Part shown: positions 44,401-55,027 of the stretch, piece after piece
Position numbering within the stretch: position 1 is the first letter of the stretch
Layout of the letters: each line of letters begins with the position of its first letter
Assembly: GCA_026125795.1 (NCBI GenBank)
Contig: JAHCKM010000003.1
Coordinates: 372,001-436,000 of the forward strand
Length of the DNA: 64,000 nucleotides
Source: Burkholderiaceae bacterium
GTDB lineage: Bacteria; Pseudomonadota; Gammaproteobacteria; Burkholderiales; Burkholderiaceae_C
Direction of reading: 5' to 3'
Notes under the pieces: generated by a model
Told to the model about the DNA's origin: nothing
Seen by the model: only the letters and a program-made list of their open reading frames with translations
The model's database searches: none
Translations under genes and position numbers: made by a program

Positions 44401-44586
44401 CTCGATGTCTTCGGCGGCCACGCCGGGGGACTCGGTGTAGACGTTCACCTGGGCCGGCGTGACGTCCGGGAAAGCATCCACCGGCACCTGGCGGAAGGCC
44501 ATGACCCCCAGGCCGACGAGCACGGCGAAGGCCACCAGCACCAGCACCTTGTAGCGCAGTGCGGCATCGACGATTGCATTGAGCAT
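41437..44586 (-). CDS. Heavy-metal RND efflux pump (CzcA/CusA family)
   Basis: A 1049-residue inner-membrane proton antiporter of the HME-RND family. Seen: MLNAIVDAALRYKVLVLVAF, QVPVDAFPDVTPAQVNVYTE and the fourth-helix motif GLAIGIGMMVDGAVVMVENA. The classic CzcA DFG aspartate is absent (GIG instead), so the motif is closer to CusA or to HME-3 than to CzcA. The metal is therefore uncertain (Cu/Ag or Zn/Cd/Co). The start is 15 bases after the membrane-fusion protein gene. Confidence 0.95.
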   Translation of the reverse strand: MLNAIVDAALRYKVLVLVAFAVLVGLGVMAFRQVPVDAFPDVTPAQVNVYTESPGVAAEDIERLLTVPIEGAMAGLANVEVVRSVSLFGLSYVGVYFNDDVDIYFARRLVGEKLQEVKERLPQGYGEPVLGPNSSGLGQVFWYTIEDADKKLSTMDLRTLHDWTVRLILRTAPGVDDVTTWGGHEKQYQVQIDPRRLVKYGLSFKEVMERLAANNKQVGGQYLNIGAEQYLVRGLGLVSNAADIGDIVVAERNGAPVHVHEVADVKVAPAVRFGAVTRNGHETVLGIALARINENAAKVVDAVKAKLAIAQAALPKGIELKTVYDRTEIVKKALQTAESALLEGSILVAVILFLFLGELRSAIVVIVTLPLAMLFAFICMQRFGLSANLMSLAGLAIGIGMMVDGAVVMVENAFRLLSHARGSGRPVNRTGIVLEAAREVANPIAFAILIIIVVFLPLFSLSGLEGKLFKPMALTITFAMAGSLLLSLTLVPVLAALILKPKEEKDTWLVRGAKKVYLPLLDWALERKKIVISAAVALLVGALALFPLLGKEFMPQLQEGSIMFRVVGIPSTSLDESVRVANAMDASLRKQYPQVRSVLATIGRAEKGETADVNYMEVLLDLKPQEEWPRKQTFSALGKEMQEFLEGEVQTVVFGATQPIQMRVEELISGVRATLALKVYGEDLDKLEDLSAQLKGVIGAVPGVADLSAEANKGKPQMVIRVDRQAASRYGLNADDILAVVQAGIGGETVSTLIEGTRRFDISVRLPEAYRNSPAAIAAIPIRTAEGALVPFSAVATIELDEGYTFVRREALQRYAVLQMDVQGRDVDSFVQEANAAIAAKVKLPTGYWVEWGGAFENQQRAMARLALIVPLTIGLIFILLYTAFNSVRHATLIIANVPFAIIGGIVGLFVTGQYLSVPSAIGFIAVFGVAMLNGIVLVSFLNDQRRHGLPIRDAVRQGAALRLRPVLMTASVAILGLVPMLISSGVGAETQRPLATVVVGGLITSTLLTLLLLPLFYEWSETRAAAKQRAAEAADERAIPLQPTEETP

Positions 44587-44601
44587 GGTGTGGCGTCCCT
44601 C

Positions 44602-45816
44602 TCAATGCCCGTGGCCGAGCTGCGACTTGAGCTTGCGCGCCTTGAGCGCGTAGGCGCCCGCGGTCACCACCTGCTCACCGGGCTTCAGGCCACCCTTGAC
44701 CACCGTGCGGCCGCCGCTGCGCTCGCCCGGCTCGATCACGCGCATTTCGTAGGCGCCCTGCTCGTAGACGAACACGGTCGGTTGGCCCTGCATCAGCACG
44801 ATGGCGGCGTCGGGCAGCGACAGCAGCTCGCGCTTGTCGCCCGCGACTTCGATCGCCACGGTGGCGAACATCTCCGGCTTCAGGCGACCGTCGGTGTTGG
44901 GCACGACGATGCGCGCGGCCACGGTGCGCGTCTCCTTGTCGAGCGTGGCGCCGAGGTGATCGACGCGGCCGGCGAAGGCCTCGCCCGGGTAGGCCGGCAC
45001 ACTGATCTTCGCGTTGGCGCCCACGCGCACCTTGGCCAGCGCGGCCTCGGGCAGGTCGGCCAGGATCCAGACGCGGCTCAGATCGGCCAGCGTGAACAGC
45101 GGCTCACCGGGGCTGCCCAGTTCGCCGAGCGTGGCCTTCTTCTTGATCACAATGCCGGCAAACGGCGCGCTGACGACGAAGCCGGCGACCTTGCCGTCGC
45201 CGCCAGCGTGGTTGCCACCCAGCAGACGCAGCTTGTCGGCCGCGGCGCGAAACGCCACTGCCGCCTTGTCGCGCTCGGACTGCGCGCGCAGGAAATCCTT
45301 GCGCGCGATGATCTCCTCGGCGTTCAGCGCATCCGCGCGCTTGAAGTCGGCCTCGGCGATGCGCAACTCCGATTGCGCCTGCACCCAGGCCGCGTGCGCC
45401 TCGCCGACATCCACGCTGTCGAGCGTGGCCAGCGTCTGGCCGGCGCGCACGCGGTCGCCGAGCTTCGCCGGCGCCGAGGTGATGCGGCCCTCGATGCGCG
45501 GTGCCACGTGCGCCAGCTTGTCGGCATCGGGTTGGATGGTTGCGGTGACGGTCACCACATCGCCGATCGCTTGCGGCCTGATCTCCTCGACCTTCACGCC
45601 GGCGCGCTCGGCCTCTTCGGTGGTGAGCGTCAGCTCGTCGCTGTGACCGCCTTCCTTCTTCTCGCCGCTGTGCTCGGCATGCTTGTCGCCTTCTGCCGCG
45701 TGATCGTCCTTGGCGCCGCCCTTGCCGCAGGCAGCGAGTGCGAGGGCAACTGCAAGAACGATTGCCAGCACGGCGAGCCGCGCGGGACGGGCCGCGTGGT
45801 GATGGAGGTCCATCAT
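44602..45816 (-). CDS. RND periplasmic adaptor (CzcB/CusB type), lipoprotein
   Basis: A 404-residue membrane-fusion protein. A lipobox (LALAACGKG) follows a His-rich N-terminus (MMDLHHH), and a stretch DDHAAEGDKHAEHSGEKKEGGHS is rich in His, Lys and Glu, typical of CzcB. It then has the lipoyl/barrel-sandwich and beta-barrel domains (VGANAKISVPAYPGEAFAGR). It links pump and outer-membrane channel. ATG at 45816 overlaps the CzcC-like stop as ATGA. Confidence 0.92.
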   Translation of the reverse strand: MMDLHHHAARPARLAVLAIVLAVALALAACGKGGAKDDHAAEGDKHAEHSGEKKEGGHSDELTLTTEEAERAGVKVEEIRPQAIGDVVTVTATIQPDADKLAHVAPRIEGRITSAPAKLGDRVRAGQTLATLDSVDVGEAHAAWVQAQSELRIAEADFKRADALNAEEIIARKDFLRAQSERDKAAVAFRAAADKLRLLGGNHAGGDGKVAGFVVSAPFAGIVIKKKATLGELGSPGEPLFTLADLSRVWILADLPEAALAKVRVGANAKISVPAYPGEAFAGRVDHLGATLDKETRTVAARIVVPNTDGRLKPEMFATVAIEVAGDKRELLSLPDAAIVLMQGQPTVFVYEQGAYEMRVIEPGERSGGRTVVKGGLKPGEQVVTAGAYALKARKLKSQLGHGH

Positions 45817-47090
45817 TTCGTGGTTCCTTCCAGCGGCCAGCCGGCCGCTTGTTCGAGTTCGATCCGGGTCGCGTGGTACTCGGCGAGTGCGTCGTTCAAT
45901 TCGCGCTCGGCGTCCAGCGTCTGCCGGTTCACGAGCAACTGGTCGAGCAGGCCGATCTGGCCGGCCTGGCGTGACTTGGCAGCCAGGTCCTGGCTTTGCG
46001 CGGCGGGCGCGAGCATCGCGCGCTGCAGGCGCTGCACGCGCTCGCGCTGGCTGTCGAGCCGGCTCCACAGCCGTCGCACCTGCGCCTGCGTGTCGCGCAG
46101 CGCGACCGAGCGCTCGATCTCGGCTTGGTCCGCCTCGGACAGCGCCAGGCCGATCGCCGCATCGTTGCGCTTGAAAAGCGGCAGCGGCACCGACACCGAG
46201 AGCGTGGTGACGCGCTCGCGCGCATCGCCGGGCCCCTCGCGCCCGACGTTGACGCCCACGGTCACGTCTGGGTACCGGCTGCCGCGCTCGACGCCGACGC
46301 GGGCGCGCGCGGCATCTTGTCGCGCTGCCAGCGCGCGCTGCTTCGGCAGGTCTCGAACCGCCGCCAGCAAGGGCTCCAGTTCGTAAGGCAGCTTGTCTCC
46401 CGCCGGGGCCACAAGATCGCCCGAGAGTTCGGGCAAGGCCTGCGGCGCAAGCTGCAGCGTCGTGCTGAGTTCGCCGCGTGCGTCGAGCAGGCGCTCGCGC
46501 GCCGTCGCGAGCGCATTGCGCGCACGCTCGGCTTCGATCAGCGCCACGTTGGCGTCGAGCCGCGTATCCTCGCCGGCGGCGCGACGCTTCTCGACAGCCT
46601 GCGCGGTGCGCTCGAACAGCTCGAGCGAGTGCTGCTCGATCTGCACGCGGCGCTGCGCCGCCAGCACGGCATGGAAGCGCAGTGCCGCTTCGGCGCGCGC
46701 CTGCCGACGCGCATCGTCGATCTCGGCGCGCAGTGCATCGAGTGCGGCGGCAGCGGCTTCGCGGCGGCGCGACTGCTGGCCGCCGGTCTCGATCGGCTGG
46801 GTGATGCCCACCGACCGTTCGTTGGCGCGACCGTCGAGCGTCGCCGTCCGCCGCCGTGTGCTTTCGGCGTTCAGCGCGGGGTTGTTGAACAACGGCGCGG
46901 CGGCTTCGCGGCGCACGCCCTCGGCCGCGGCGAGCTGGGCTTCGCGGCTGCGCACCGCGGGGTGCGCGGTCTCGGCGAGGCGCATGGCCTCGGCCAGGGT
47001 CAGAGGGGCAGTGCCTTGGGCGCTCTGCGCGCTCGCAAAGGTTGCCGAGGCGGCCAGCACGCAGGCCAGCGCCAGGGAAGGGAATCGCAT
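45813..47090 (-). CDS. RND outer-membrane factor (CzcC/TolC family)
   Basis: A 425-residue OEP protein with signal peptide MRFPSLALACVLAASATFASA. Coiled-coil-rich with two OEP domains (TLAEAMRLAETAHPAVRSRE and SVGITQPIETGGQQSRRRE; later VSVPLPLFKRNDAAIGLALS). It would complete the three-part efflux system with the adaptor and pump following it. First gene of the overlapping RND trio. Confidence 0.9.
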   Translation of the reverse strand: MRFPSLALACVLAASATFASAQSAQGTAPLTLAEAMRLAETAHPAVRSREAQLAAAEGVRREAAAPLFNNPALNAESTRRRTATLDGRANERSVGITQPIETGGQQSRRREAAAAALDALRAEIDDARRQARAEAALRFHAVLAAQRRVQIEQHSLELFERTAQAVEKRRAAGEDTRLDANVALIEAERARNALATARERLLDARGELSTTLQLAPQALPELSGDLVAPAGDKLPYELEPLLAAVRDLPKQRALAARQDAARARVGVERGSRYPDVTVGVNVGREGPGDARERVTTLSVSVPLPLFKRNDAAIGLALSEADQAEIERSVALRDTQAQVRRLWSRLDSQRERVQRLQRAMLAPAAQSQDLAAKSRQAGQIGLLDQLLVNRQTLDAERELNDALAEYHATRIELEQAAGWPLEGTTK

Positions 47091-47145
47091 CGAGTCATCC
47101 TTCTTGTCTCACGACAGAAGCGACTCGACGAAGGGGCCGGACGGC

Positions 47146-47559
47146 TCAGTCCTCGAGGAACGCGCCGCTCGCAACACCACCGCCGAATCGCGCGGCAAGT
47201 GATGCCTCGGCAATGTTCGGGCGTTCCGGGCCAGGTGGTGTGTGCGATCGGTAGTGGGGGAAGGGGTGATGCGGCGCGACGGCCAGCGGCAGGTCACCGA
47301 CCGAGACCTCGCTGCAAGGCAGCGTCGCAGCCGCGCCCAGGTGGCAGGCCTCGCAGTCCAGGTGGGTGGCGCCAAGGGCGTCTGACCCGTCATCGGTGCC
47401 GGACCCCGCCTTGGTCCCTTCGTGCTGGTGCTCGTGGTGCGCGAAGTGCTTCTTCTCGCCGACGAGCTTGGTCTCGTGCGCGCAATACGGTGCGGCTGCC
47501 GCCCAGACCATTTGGATCGGCAGCACGAGCAGCATTGCGATGAGCAGCCAGCGGCGCAT
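47146..47559 (-). CDS. Small secreted His/Cys protein (CzcI-like)
   Basis: A 137-residue protein with signal peptide MRRWLLIAMLLVLPIQMVWA, then HFAHHEHQHEG and CEACHLGAA. The His cluster and CxxC resemble CzcI and related proteins found before RND genes; they are thought to modulate metal pumping. It lies between the P-type ATPase and the RND genes, on the same strand. Confidence 0.6.
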   Translation of the reverse strand: MRRWLLIAMLLVLPIQMVWAAAAPYCAHETKLVGEKKHFAHHEHQHEGTKAGSGTDDGSDALGATHLDCEACHLGAAATLPCSEVSVGDLPLAVAPHHPFPHYRSHTPPGPERPNIAEASLAARFGGGVASGAFLED

Positions 47560-47668
47560 GGCCGCGGATTCTACGTGCATCGCGATGACCCGTTGCGGTG
47601 TCGTGGCTCGGTAGCGCCACCGCCGTGCCCGAGGTCACGCCCGAGCGGACGCGTGCTGCGTCGGTGCT

Positions 47669-49963
<2,295 letters not shown>

Positions 49964-49970
49964 GCGTGCC

Positions 49971-50001
49971 ATTGCAAACCCTGTAGTGGGTGTAGAGTCA
50001 A
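49971..50001 (-). promoter_or_regulatory. CadR/PbrR-type promoter/operator
   Basis: On the minus strand a -35 TTGACT (50001-49996) and -10 TGCAAT (49976-49971) are 19 bases apart. The spacer CTACACCCACTACAGGGTT resembles the imperfect dyads bound by CadR, PbrR and ZntR. Transcription would begin close to the ATG at 49963, so the message is nearly or wholly leaderless. Confidence 0.7.
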
Positions 50002-50037
50002 GCGATCCACTCCACCCATACCGACAGAGTTCGAGCC

Positions 50038-50484
50038 ATGCGCATCGGAGAACTCGCACGGGCCAGCGGCACGCCCATCGAGACCATTCGCTTCTACGAG
50101 CGCGAGGGGCTGTTGCCCGCGCCGAGCCGCACGGAAGGCAACTACCGGATCTATGCCGCGGCGCATGCCGAGCGGCTGGGGTTCATCCGGCAGTGCCGCG
50201 GCTTGGACATGACACTCGACGAGGTCCGCGTGCTGCTGCGTTTCAAGGACATGCCGAACGCCGACTGCGGCGAGGTCAACGAGTTGCTCGACGAGCACAT
50301 CGGGCATGTGGCGCAGCGCATCCGCGAACTTCGCATCCTCGAGAGGGAACTGCGAACGCTGCGCGCGCAGTGCGCAGCGCCGCACGCCGCGGCAGATTGC
50401 GGCATCCTGCAGGGCATCGAGGATGCTGCGGGGCAGACGAGCAAGCCGACCTCCGCCAGGCGTCACATCCGCGGCGCGCACTGA
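50038..50484 (+). CDS. cadR: MerR-family Cd/Pb-responsive regulator (CadR/PbrR)
   Basis: A 148-residue regulator. HTH MRIGELARASGTPIETIRFY; the C-terminal part has C77 (NADCGEVNELLD), and C112 plus C121 in QCAAPHAAADCGILQGI, the ligand pattern of CadR/PbrR. The extra N-terminal cysteine of many CadR proteins is Thr or Pro here. It is divergent from the Cd/Zn/Pb ATPase gene, with the operator between them. Confidence 0.85.
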   Translation: MRIGELARASGTPIETIRFYEREGLLPAPSRTEGNYRIYAAAHAERLGFIRQCRGLDMTLDEVRVLLRFKDMPNADCGEVNELLDEHIGHVAQRIRELRILERELRTLRAQCAAPHAAADCGILQGIEDAAGQTSKPTSARRHIRGAH

Positions 50485-50928
50485 CATCGACTTAGAGCTG
50501 GGCTCTTCATCGCCAACTGTTTCGTTCCGGCTGCTGCGATCGCAACCCAAGCAGGTGCCGCGGCGATGGTGGGCCGCACATCCGAGGGGTCAGGGTGGGG
50601 CGTGTCCCCGCTGCGCGGGGCCGGGCTGTTGCGCTGCGCGTCGAGCCGATGTCAAAGGCCCATCGTCTCGCCCCTTCGGGCTGCCATCCCTCACGCGAAC
50701 ACGGCCAAGGCCGGCTGCGCCGGCAATCATCACGCGCGGGTGGCGGTGGCGTGAGCAGGAGGCTTGCCGTGTCGACCCACGCTACCACGGCGTTCTCACC
50801 GTCAAGGTCTGCGCGCTCGCGGTGGCGAGCGCTTGCGACCTGCGGTCGTCTCCGAACCCTGACGGCTTGCGCTGCGCCGTGGTGCGCCGGTCTCGGGCAA
50901 TCCCGCCCGACTCAGACCGGAGTTCGCC
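50485..50928. other. Gene-free stretch with a repeated hairpin block
   Basis: 444 bases between the CadR-like and RadC-like genes without a convincing frame. It carries GCCGGC-TGC-GCCGGC (50710-50724). The surrounding CATCCC...GGCCGGCTGCGCCGG...TCA block has a partial copy near 53790-53840. It may be where the metal cargo joins the element backbone. No direct evidence for an attachment site. Confidence 0.4.
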
Positions 50929-51450
50929 ATGTCGTCGTCTTCAATCCATTGCGTTGATGCTGCCGCATCCGATGTGCTGCTGGTGCGCGATGTTGATGGC
51001 CAGTACCGTCCCGCGAGCGCCGACGAGGTGCTGCAGCAGGCCCGGCGGGTGTTGTCGCGGCGGGTGCGCCGAGGCTCGACGATGTCGTCGCCGCAAGCGG
51101 TGAAGGATTACCTGCGTCTGCAGATCGGGGTGCTGGAGCACGAGGTGTTCATGGTCATCTTCCTGGACGCGCAGCATCGGTTGATCGCATTAAAGGAGAT
51201 GTTTCGCGGGACCGTGACGCAGACGTCGGTGTACCCGCGAGAAGTGGTCAAGGAAGCGCTGGCGGTGAATGCCGCGGCGGTGATCTTTGCGCACAACCAT
51301 CCGTCGGGAGTGGCTGACCCGAGTCGGGCCGACGAATTCCTGCCGCATTCGCTGAAGGCGGCGCTTGCGCTCGTCGACGTGCGGGTGCTGGACCACCTGG
51401 TGGTGGCGGGGGAGAACGTGGTCGCGTTCTCTGAGCGCGGTCTGCTCTGA
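50929..51450 (+). CDS. radC: RadC-like JAB/MPN-domain protein
   Basis: A 173-residue protein of the plasmid/ICE-type RadC family. The JAB metal motif is [20 protein letters not shown] (His-x-His, Ser, Asp). [20 protein letters not shown] is a family hallmark. It lacks the N-terminal HhH domain of chromosomal RadC, as is usual in the short forms carried on mobile elements. Role unknown, perhaps DNA metabolism after transfer. It marks the beginning of the backbone. Confidence 0.9.
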   Translation: MSSSSIHCVDAAASDVLLVRDVDGQYRPASADEVLQQARRVLSRRVRRGSTMSSPQAVKDYLRLQIGVLEHEVFMVIFLDAQHRLIALKEMFRGTVTQTSVYPREVVKEALAVNAAAVIFAHNHPSGVADPSRADEFLPHSLKAALALVDVRVLDHLVVAGENVVAFSERGLL

Positions 51451-51560
51451 CAGTTGCGCGCGTCGCAGCCGGTCAGCCAAGTGAACAAAGGGTCGGCGCA
51501 CCGCCTCGCAGCCGGTGCGCCAGGCGTGCCGGTGACACCGTCCAAAGCGGCTGCGATGAC

Positions 51561-52436
51561 TTACTGACCGCCCGGACGGGTTCGACGCGCCCTTTCAGCG
51601 CCGGCGACGCCGACAAGCAGCCAGAACGTTCCAACGAGGAATCCACCCACCACGTCGCTCGTGTAGTGCACGCCGAGGAAGATCCGGCTGAAGCCGATCG
51701 AAGTGACCATTGTGGCTGTCCAGAAGACCAGCTCGAAGCGCGCGCGTGCCGTCGGAAGCTCGCGCGCGATCACGTAGGCAATAAAGCCATAGACAGCCAT
51801 CGCCGCGGTCGCATGCGCGCTCGGAAACGAAGGTGCCACGGCGCTCGCGGCCTCGATGAAGCCAGGCCGCTCGCGACCGATCACGTACTTGCCGGCCCAG
51901 GTGGTCGCCTGTGCGCCGAGGACCGTGATCCACAGCGGCGCCACCAGAAACGACCGGCTGTGCGACCACAGGAACCCCGTCGCCACGACACCCACAGCCA
52001 CGATGGCTGGACTGCTGCCGAACGCGGTCAACCAGAGGAACGCCTCGAGCAACGGCGTCACCCGGCATGCAGCGAACAAGGCGTTGATGTCCGCATCGAA
52101 GAGGATGATGCCCTCGCGCTGCAGCAGATCCTCGATGAGCCCGCCGAACAGACCAAACACGTACAGCGCCGCGATCGCCATCAGCGTGAGCGGCAGACCC
52201 GCAAAACTGTGTGGGTTCACGCGGCGCGCCAGCACCGCATACAGCCGGGGCCAGCGCGCAGCGAATGCAGCTCGGAGTGGGTGCGCATAGGCCATCGCTC
52301 CCCACCCGCGCAGATGCGGTGAGGCGCGGCGGGCCGCGCGGTCGGCGAGGCTCCATGCGAACCATGCAAGGCGATGAAGCAGCGCGAAAGCCACGATCGC
52401 CACCACGGCCAGACCCGCAAGTTGAATTGTCGTCAT
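51561..52436 (-). CDS. PAP2-family membrane phosphatase
   Basis: A 291-residue membrane protein with six hydrophobic helices and the PAP2 signature split in three: KYVIGRERPGF, PSFPSAHATAAMAVYG and SRIFLGVHYTSDVVGGFLVG. These enzymes remove phosphate from lipids such as phosphatidate or undecaprenyl pyrophosphate at the membrane. It is 66 bases upstream of nothing on its strand except the MFS gene end, so it may be cotranscribed with MFS. Confidence 0.88.
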   Translation of the reverse strand: MTTIQLAGLAVVAIVAFALLHRLAWFAWSLADRAARRASPHLRGWGAMAYAHPLRAAFAARWPRLYAVLARRVNPHSFAGLPLTLMAIAALYVFGLFGGLIEDLLQREGIILFDADINALFAACRVTPLLEAFLWLTAFGSSPAIVAVGVVATGFLWSHSRSFLVAPLWITVLGAQATTWAGKYVIGRERPGFIEAASAVAPSFPSAHATAAMAVYGFIAYVIARELPTARARFELVFWTATMVTSIGFSRIFLGVHYTSDVVGGFLVGTFWLLVGVAGAERARRTRPGGQ

Positions 52437-52502
52437 GCTTCGCGGATCACGTCCGCACGTCCATGAGGGTAAGCGCGGCGGAGTCGGATCGTGCCATGGA
52501 GT

Positions 52503-53741
52503 TCACTCGTGCGGCCCGTGGAGCGGAACTCGAGCGGCCGATCGTTCCCGCCGCCGTTCCGGCGGCAACAACAGCGCAATCCCGAGCACGGTCAAGGTAG
52601 CGAATCCGGCACCCACATAGAACGTGAACGCGGACCCGGCCGCGTCCCACAACAACCCCGCGATCACGCTTGACGCGAGCATCGCGATGCCGCTGAGCAG
52701 GTTGAAGAAGCCGTAGGCTGTGCCGCGCAGGTCCTCTGGCGCGGTGTCGGCGACCATCGCTGCGAGCAGGCCCTGCGTCATGCCCATGTGTACGCCCCAC
52801 AGAGCGACGCCCAGCCCGAGCAGCGCCCAGCCGCTGGCGAGCGCCAGCACGAGATCCGACGCGATCAGCACGACCAGCCCCAGCGCCAGCAGCGTGCGAT
52901 GGCTCATGGAGTCCGACAGCTTGCCGAACGGATAGGCCGATCCGGCGTAGACCAGATTCATCGCCACCATCACCAGCGGCACCCAGGCGTTCGCGACGCC
53001 GAGTTGCGAGGCGCGCAGCACCAGGAAGGCTTCGCTGAACCGCGCGAGCGTGAAGACCGCACCGACGCCGACCACCCACCAGTAGGCACTGCCCAGTCGC
53101 GCCAGGGCTTCCCGGCGGATCGGATTGACAGGATGCTCCACTGTTGCGCGGACAGGCTCCCGAACCCCGACGAGCAGCAGCAGCACTGCCAGCAGGCCTG
53201 GGATCACGGCGGCCCAGAAAACCGCGCGGAAGTCGTTCGCCCACAGGAGCATCAGCGCGGTGGCCAGCAACGGACCGACGAACGCGCCCACCGTGTCGAG
53301 CGACTGGCGCAAGCCGAAGGCCGCGCCGCGGATCGCCGGCGGCGTGATGTCGGCAACGAGCGCATCGCGCGGTGCGCCGCGAATGCCCTTGCCGATGCGA
53401 TCAACGAATCGAGCCGCGACGACCGCCCCAACACCGGTGGCGAGCGCGAACACGGGCTTCGTGAAGGCGCCCATGGCGTAACCCAGCACAGCGAGGCCTT
53501 TGCGCCGGCCCAGGTAGTCGCTCAACGCGCCCGAGAACACCTTGACGATCAGTGCGGTCGATTCGGCGATACCCTCGATGACACCGACGGCCAGCACGCT
53601 GACGCCCAACGTCCCCACCAGAAACAGCGGCAGCAGGCTGTGGATCATCTCGGAGGAGATATCCATCAGCATGCTCACGAATCCGAGGACCCAAACGCCG
53701 GCAGGAATGCGGTCGGTGGCGATTGAAGGCAGATTGCGCAC
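52503..53741 (-). CDS. MFS transporter
   Basis: A 412-residue protein with about twelve hydrophobic helices. The loop 2-3 motif GALSDYLGRRKGLAVLGY and DRIGKGIRGAPRDALVADIT place it among drug/metabolite MFS exporters of the kind found with metal resistance genes. GTG at 53741 is taken as start; upstream sequence in frame is low complexity. Substrate unknown. It precedes the PAP2 gene on the same strand. Confidence 0.85.
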   Translation of the reverse strand: MRNLPSIATDRIPAGVWVLGFVSMLMDISSEMIHSLLPLFLVGTLGVSVLAVGVIEGIAESTALIVKVFSGALSDYLGRRKGLAVLGYAMGAFTKPVFALATGVGAVVAARFVDRIGKGIRGAPRDALVADITPPAIRGAAFGLRQSLDTVGAFVGPLLATALMLLWANDFRAVFWAAVIPGLLAVLLLLVGVREPVRATVEHPVNPIRREALARLGSAYWWVVGVGAVFTLARFSEAFLVLRASQLGVANAWVPLVMVAMNLVYAGSAYPFGKLSDSMSHRTLLALGLVVLIASDLVLALASGWALLGLGVALWGVHMGMTQGLLAAMVADTAPEDLRGTAYGFFNLLSGIAMLASSVIAGLLWDAAGSAFTFYVGAGFATLTVLGIALLLPPERRRERSAARVPLHGPHE

Positions 53742-54471
53742 GCCGCATTGTGTCGGGCCTGTCCGCCGGCCCCGTGTGGGTCCACTGGCTTCCATCCCCT
53801 GCGCGACGCGACCAGGCCGGCTGCGCCGGCGGTGATCACGAAGGCGGCCCTTCCCGTGGCCGAGGATCGCGGGCCCTGATGTCCGTCGCGGGTACGCGAC
53901 CGACGGGCCCGCTTGACGAACTGACCCGCTGCTCGCGCACGGCGCTGCGCTCCACTGCGTTGCGCTTCGCTTCGTGTGCTTGCGCACGTGCCAGATCGTC
54001 ACCTCGACCACCCGCCACGCCCGCAGCCGGGCCGCCACAAAGCCAAGTTGGCTCATGCCGGCTCGACCGCCGCGCCAGTCGCCTTGCTTGGTGGCACGTC
54101 GGTCGCAGTGACGCCGGCTCTCGTGACCATGGGCGGGCCTCTCGCGGCAGCCGTCGCGCCAGCGGAGCTGTCACGCCGTCCGCGTCCGCTCGGGCTCTCT
54201 TGCGTTGCGGTCGCTGCCCGTCGTGCCGGTTCAGCCCACCGCGATCCCCCCACGGCGCCCCCGTCTGCGAGTGAGGGGGACTTGTGGGGGGATCTTCAAT
54301 GCGGTGGGCCGGAAAACCGGCTCACCGTTTCGTCTGTTGGCGACCGCGTGAACACCACCCCACCCCCCGCCCGCCCCTGAAAGGGGCGGGAGCGAGGGAG
54401 TCCGAGCGAGAGGATCAGTTTTCACGGACCCGAGAACCGGGCCCGGCTGGTTGTCTCGTGAGGAGTGGATC
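53742..54471. other. 730-base gene-free region before ssb
   Basis: No convincing gene. It contains a second GCCGGC-TGC-GCCGGC hairpin (53816-53830) and a strong stem CCCGCCCC-TGAAA-GGGGCGGG (54370-54390) 82 bases before ssb. The stem may end transcription of something upstream or control ssb. Composition is very GC-rich with many short G/C runs; an origin or transfer locus here cannot be shown from sequence alone. Confidence 0.4.
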
Positions 54472-54957
54472 ATGGCTTTCGTTCGAGTCGAACAACGCAA
54501 TGCGCACCTGGCTTCGGCGGTGCGGCTGGTTTCCGTCGCTGGGCGCGACGGCCCCGTCAGCAAGGCGACGCTGACCGCGATCAGCAACACCAGGAAGGGC
54601 AGCGGCGACAACCGCGGCGACGAAGCGACCGCGATCCTGTGGACCCTGTGGGGCAAGCAGGCCGAGAACGCGGCGCAGTATCTGGCCAAGGGCAGCCACG
54701 TCAACGTGGTCGGCCGCGTGCAGAACAACAACTACGAGAAGGACGGCGCGACCGTCTACTCGATGGCCTTCACCGCCGAGGAGATCGACTACCTCGACAC
54801 CAAGGCCGCGGGTGACGCGCTGCGCGCCAAGCAGGGACCGGACGACGGTCAACCCGCGTTGCAGACCACGCTGGCGCCCGCGAAACCCGGCAAGGGCGCG
54901 AAGGGCCGCAAGACGGCCACGGTGGGTGCCGACGCTGACGACGACATCCCGTTCTGA
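54472..54957 (+). CDS. ssb: Single-stranded DNA-binding protein (element-borne)
   Basis: A 161-residue OB-fold protein. ATG follows GTGAGGAGTGGATC. The core reads LVSVAGRDGPVSKATLTAIS, ILWTLWGKQAENAAQYLAKG and NNNYEKDGATVYSMAFTAEE. The C-terminus is the acidic SSB tip DADDDIPF, which binds partner proteins. It is distinct from housekeeping SSB and typical of plasmids and conjugative elements. Confidence 0.92.
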   Translation: MAFVRVEQRNAHLASAVRLVSVAGRDGPVSKATLTAISNTRKGSGDNRGDEATAILWTLWGKQAENAAQYLAKGSHVNVVGRVQNNNYEKDGATVYSMAFTAEEIDYLDTKAAGDALRAKQGPDDGQPALQTTLAPAKPGKGAKGRKTATVGADADDDIPF

Positions 54958-55027
54958 ACGAGCCGGGCGGAGCTGGGACCGCTCCGGCTTCGTCCCTTCA
55001 TCTACGCAGACGATTGAAGGAATCATC

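Noticed and set aside
41458-46386. Very long plus-strand open frame (1642 codons) opposite the RND genes
   Set aside because: It is antisense to clear RND pump, adaptor and outer-membrane genes and has no family resemblance; high GC creates such shadow frames.
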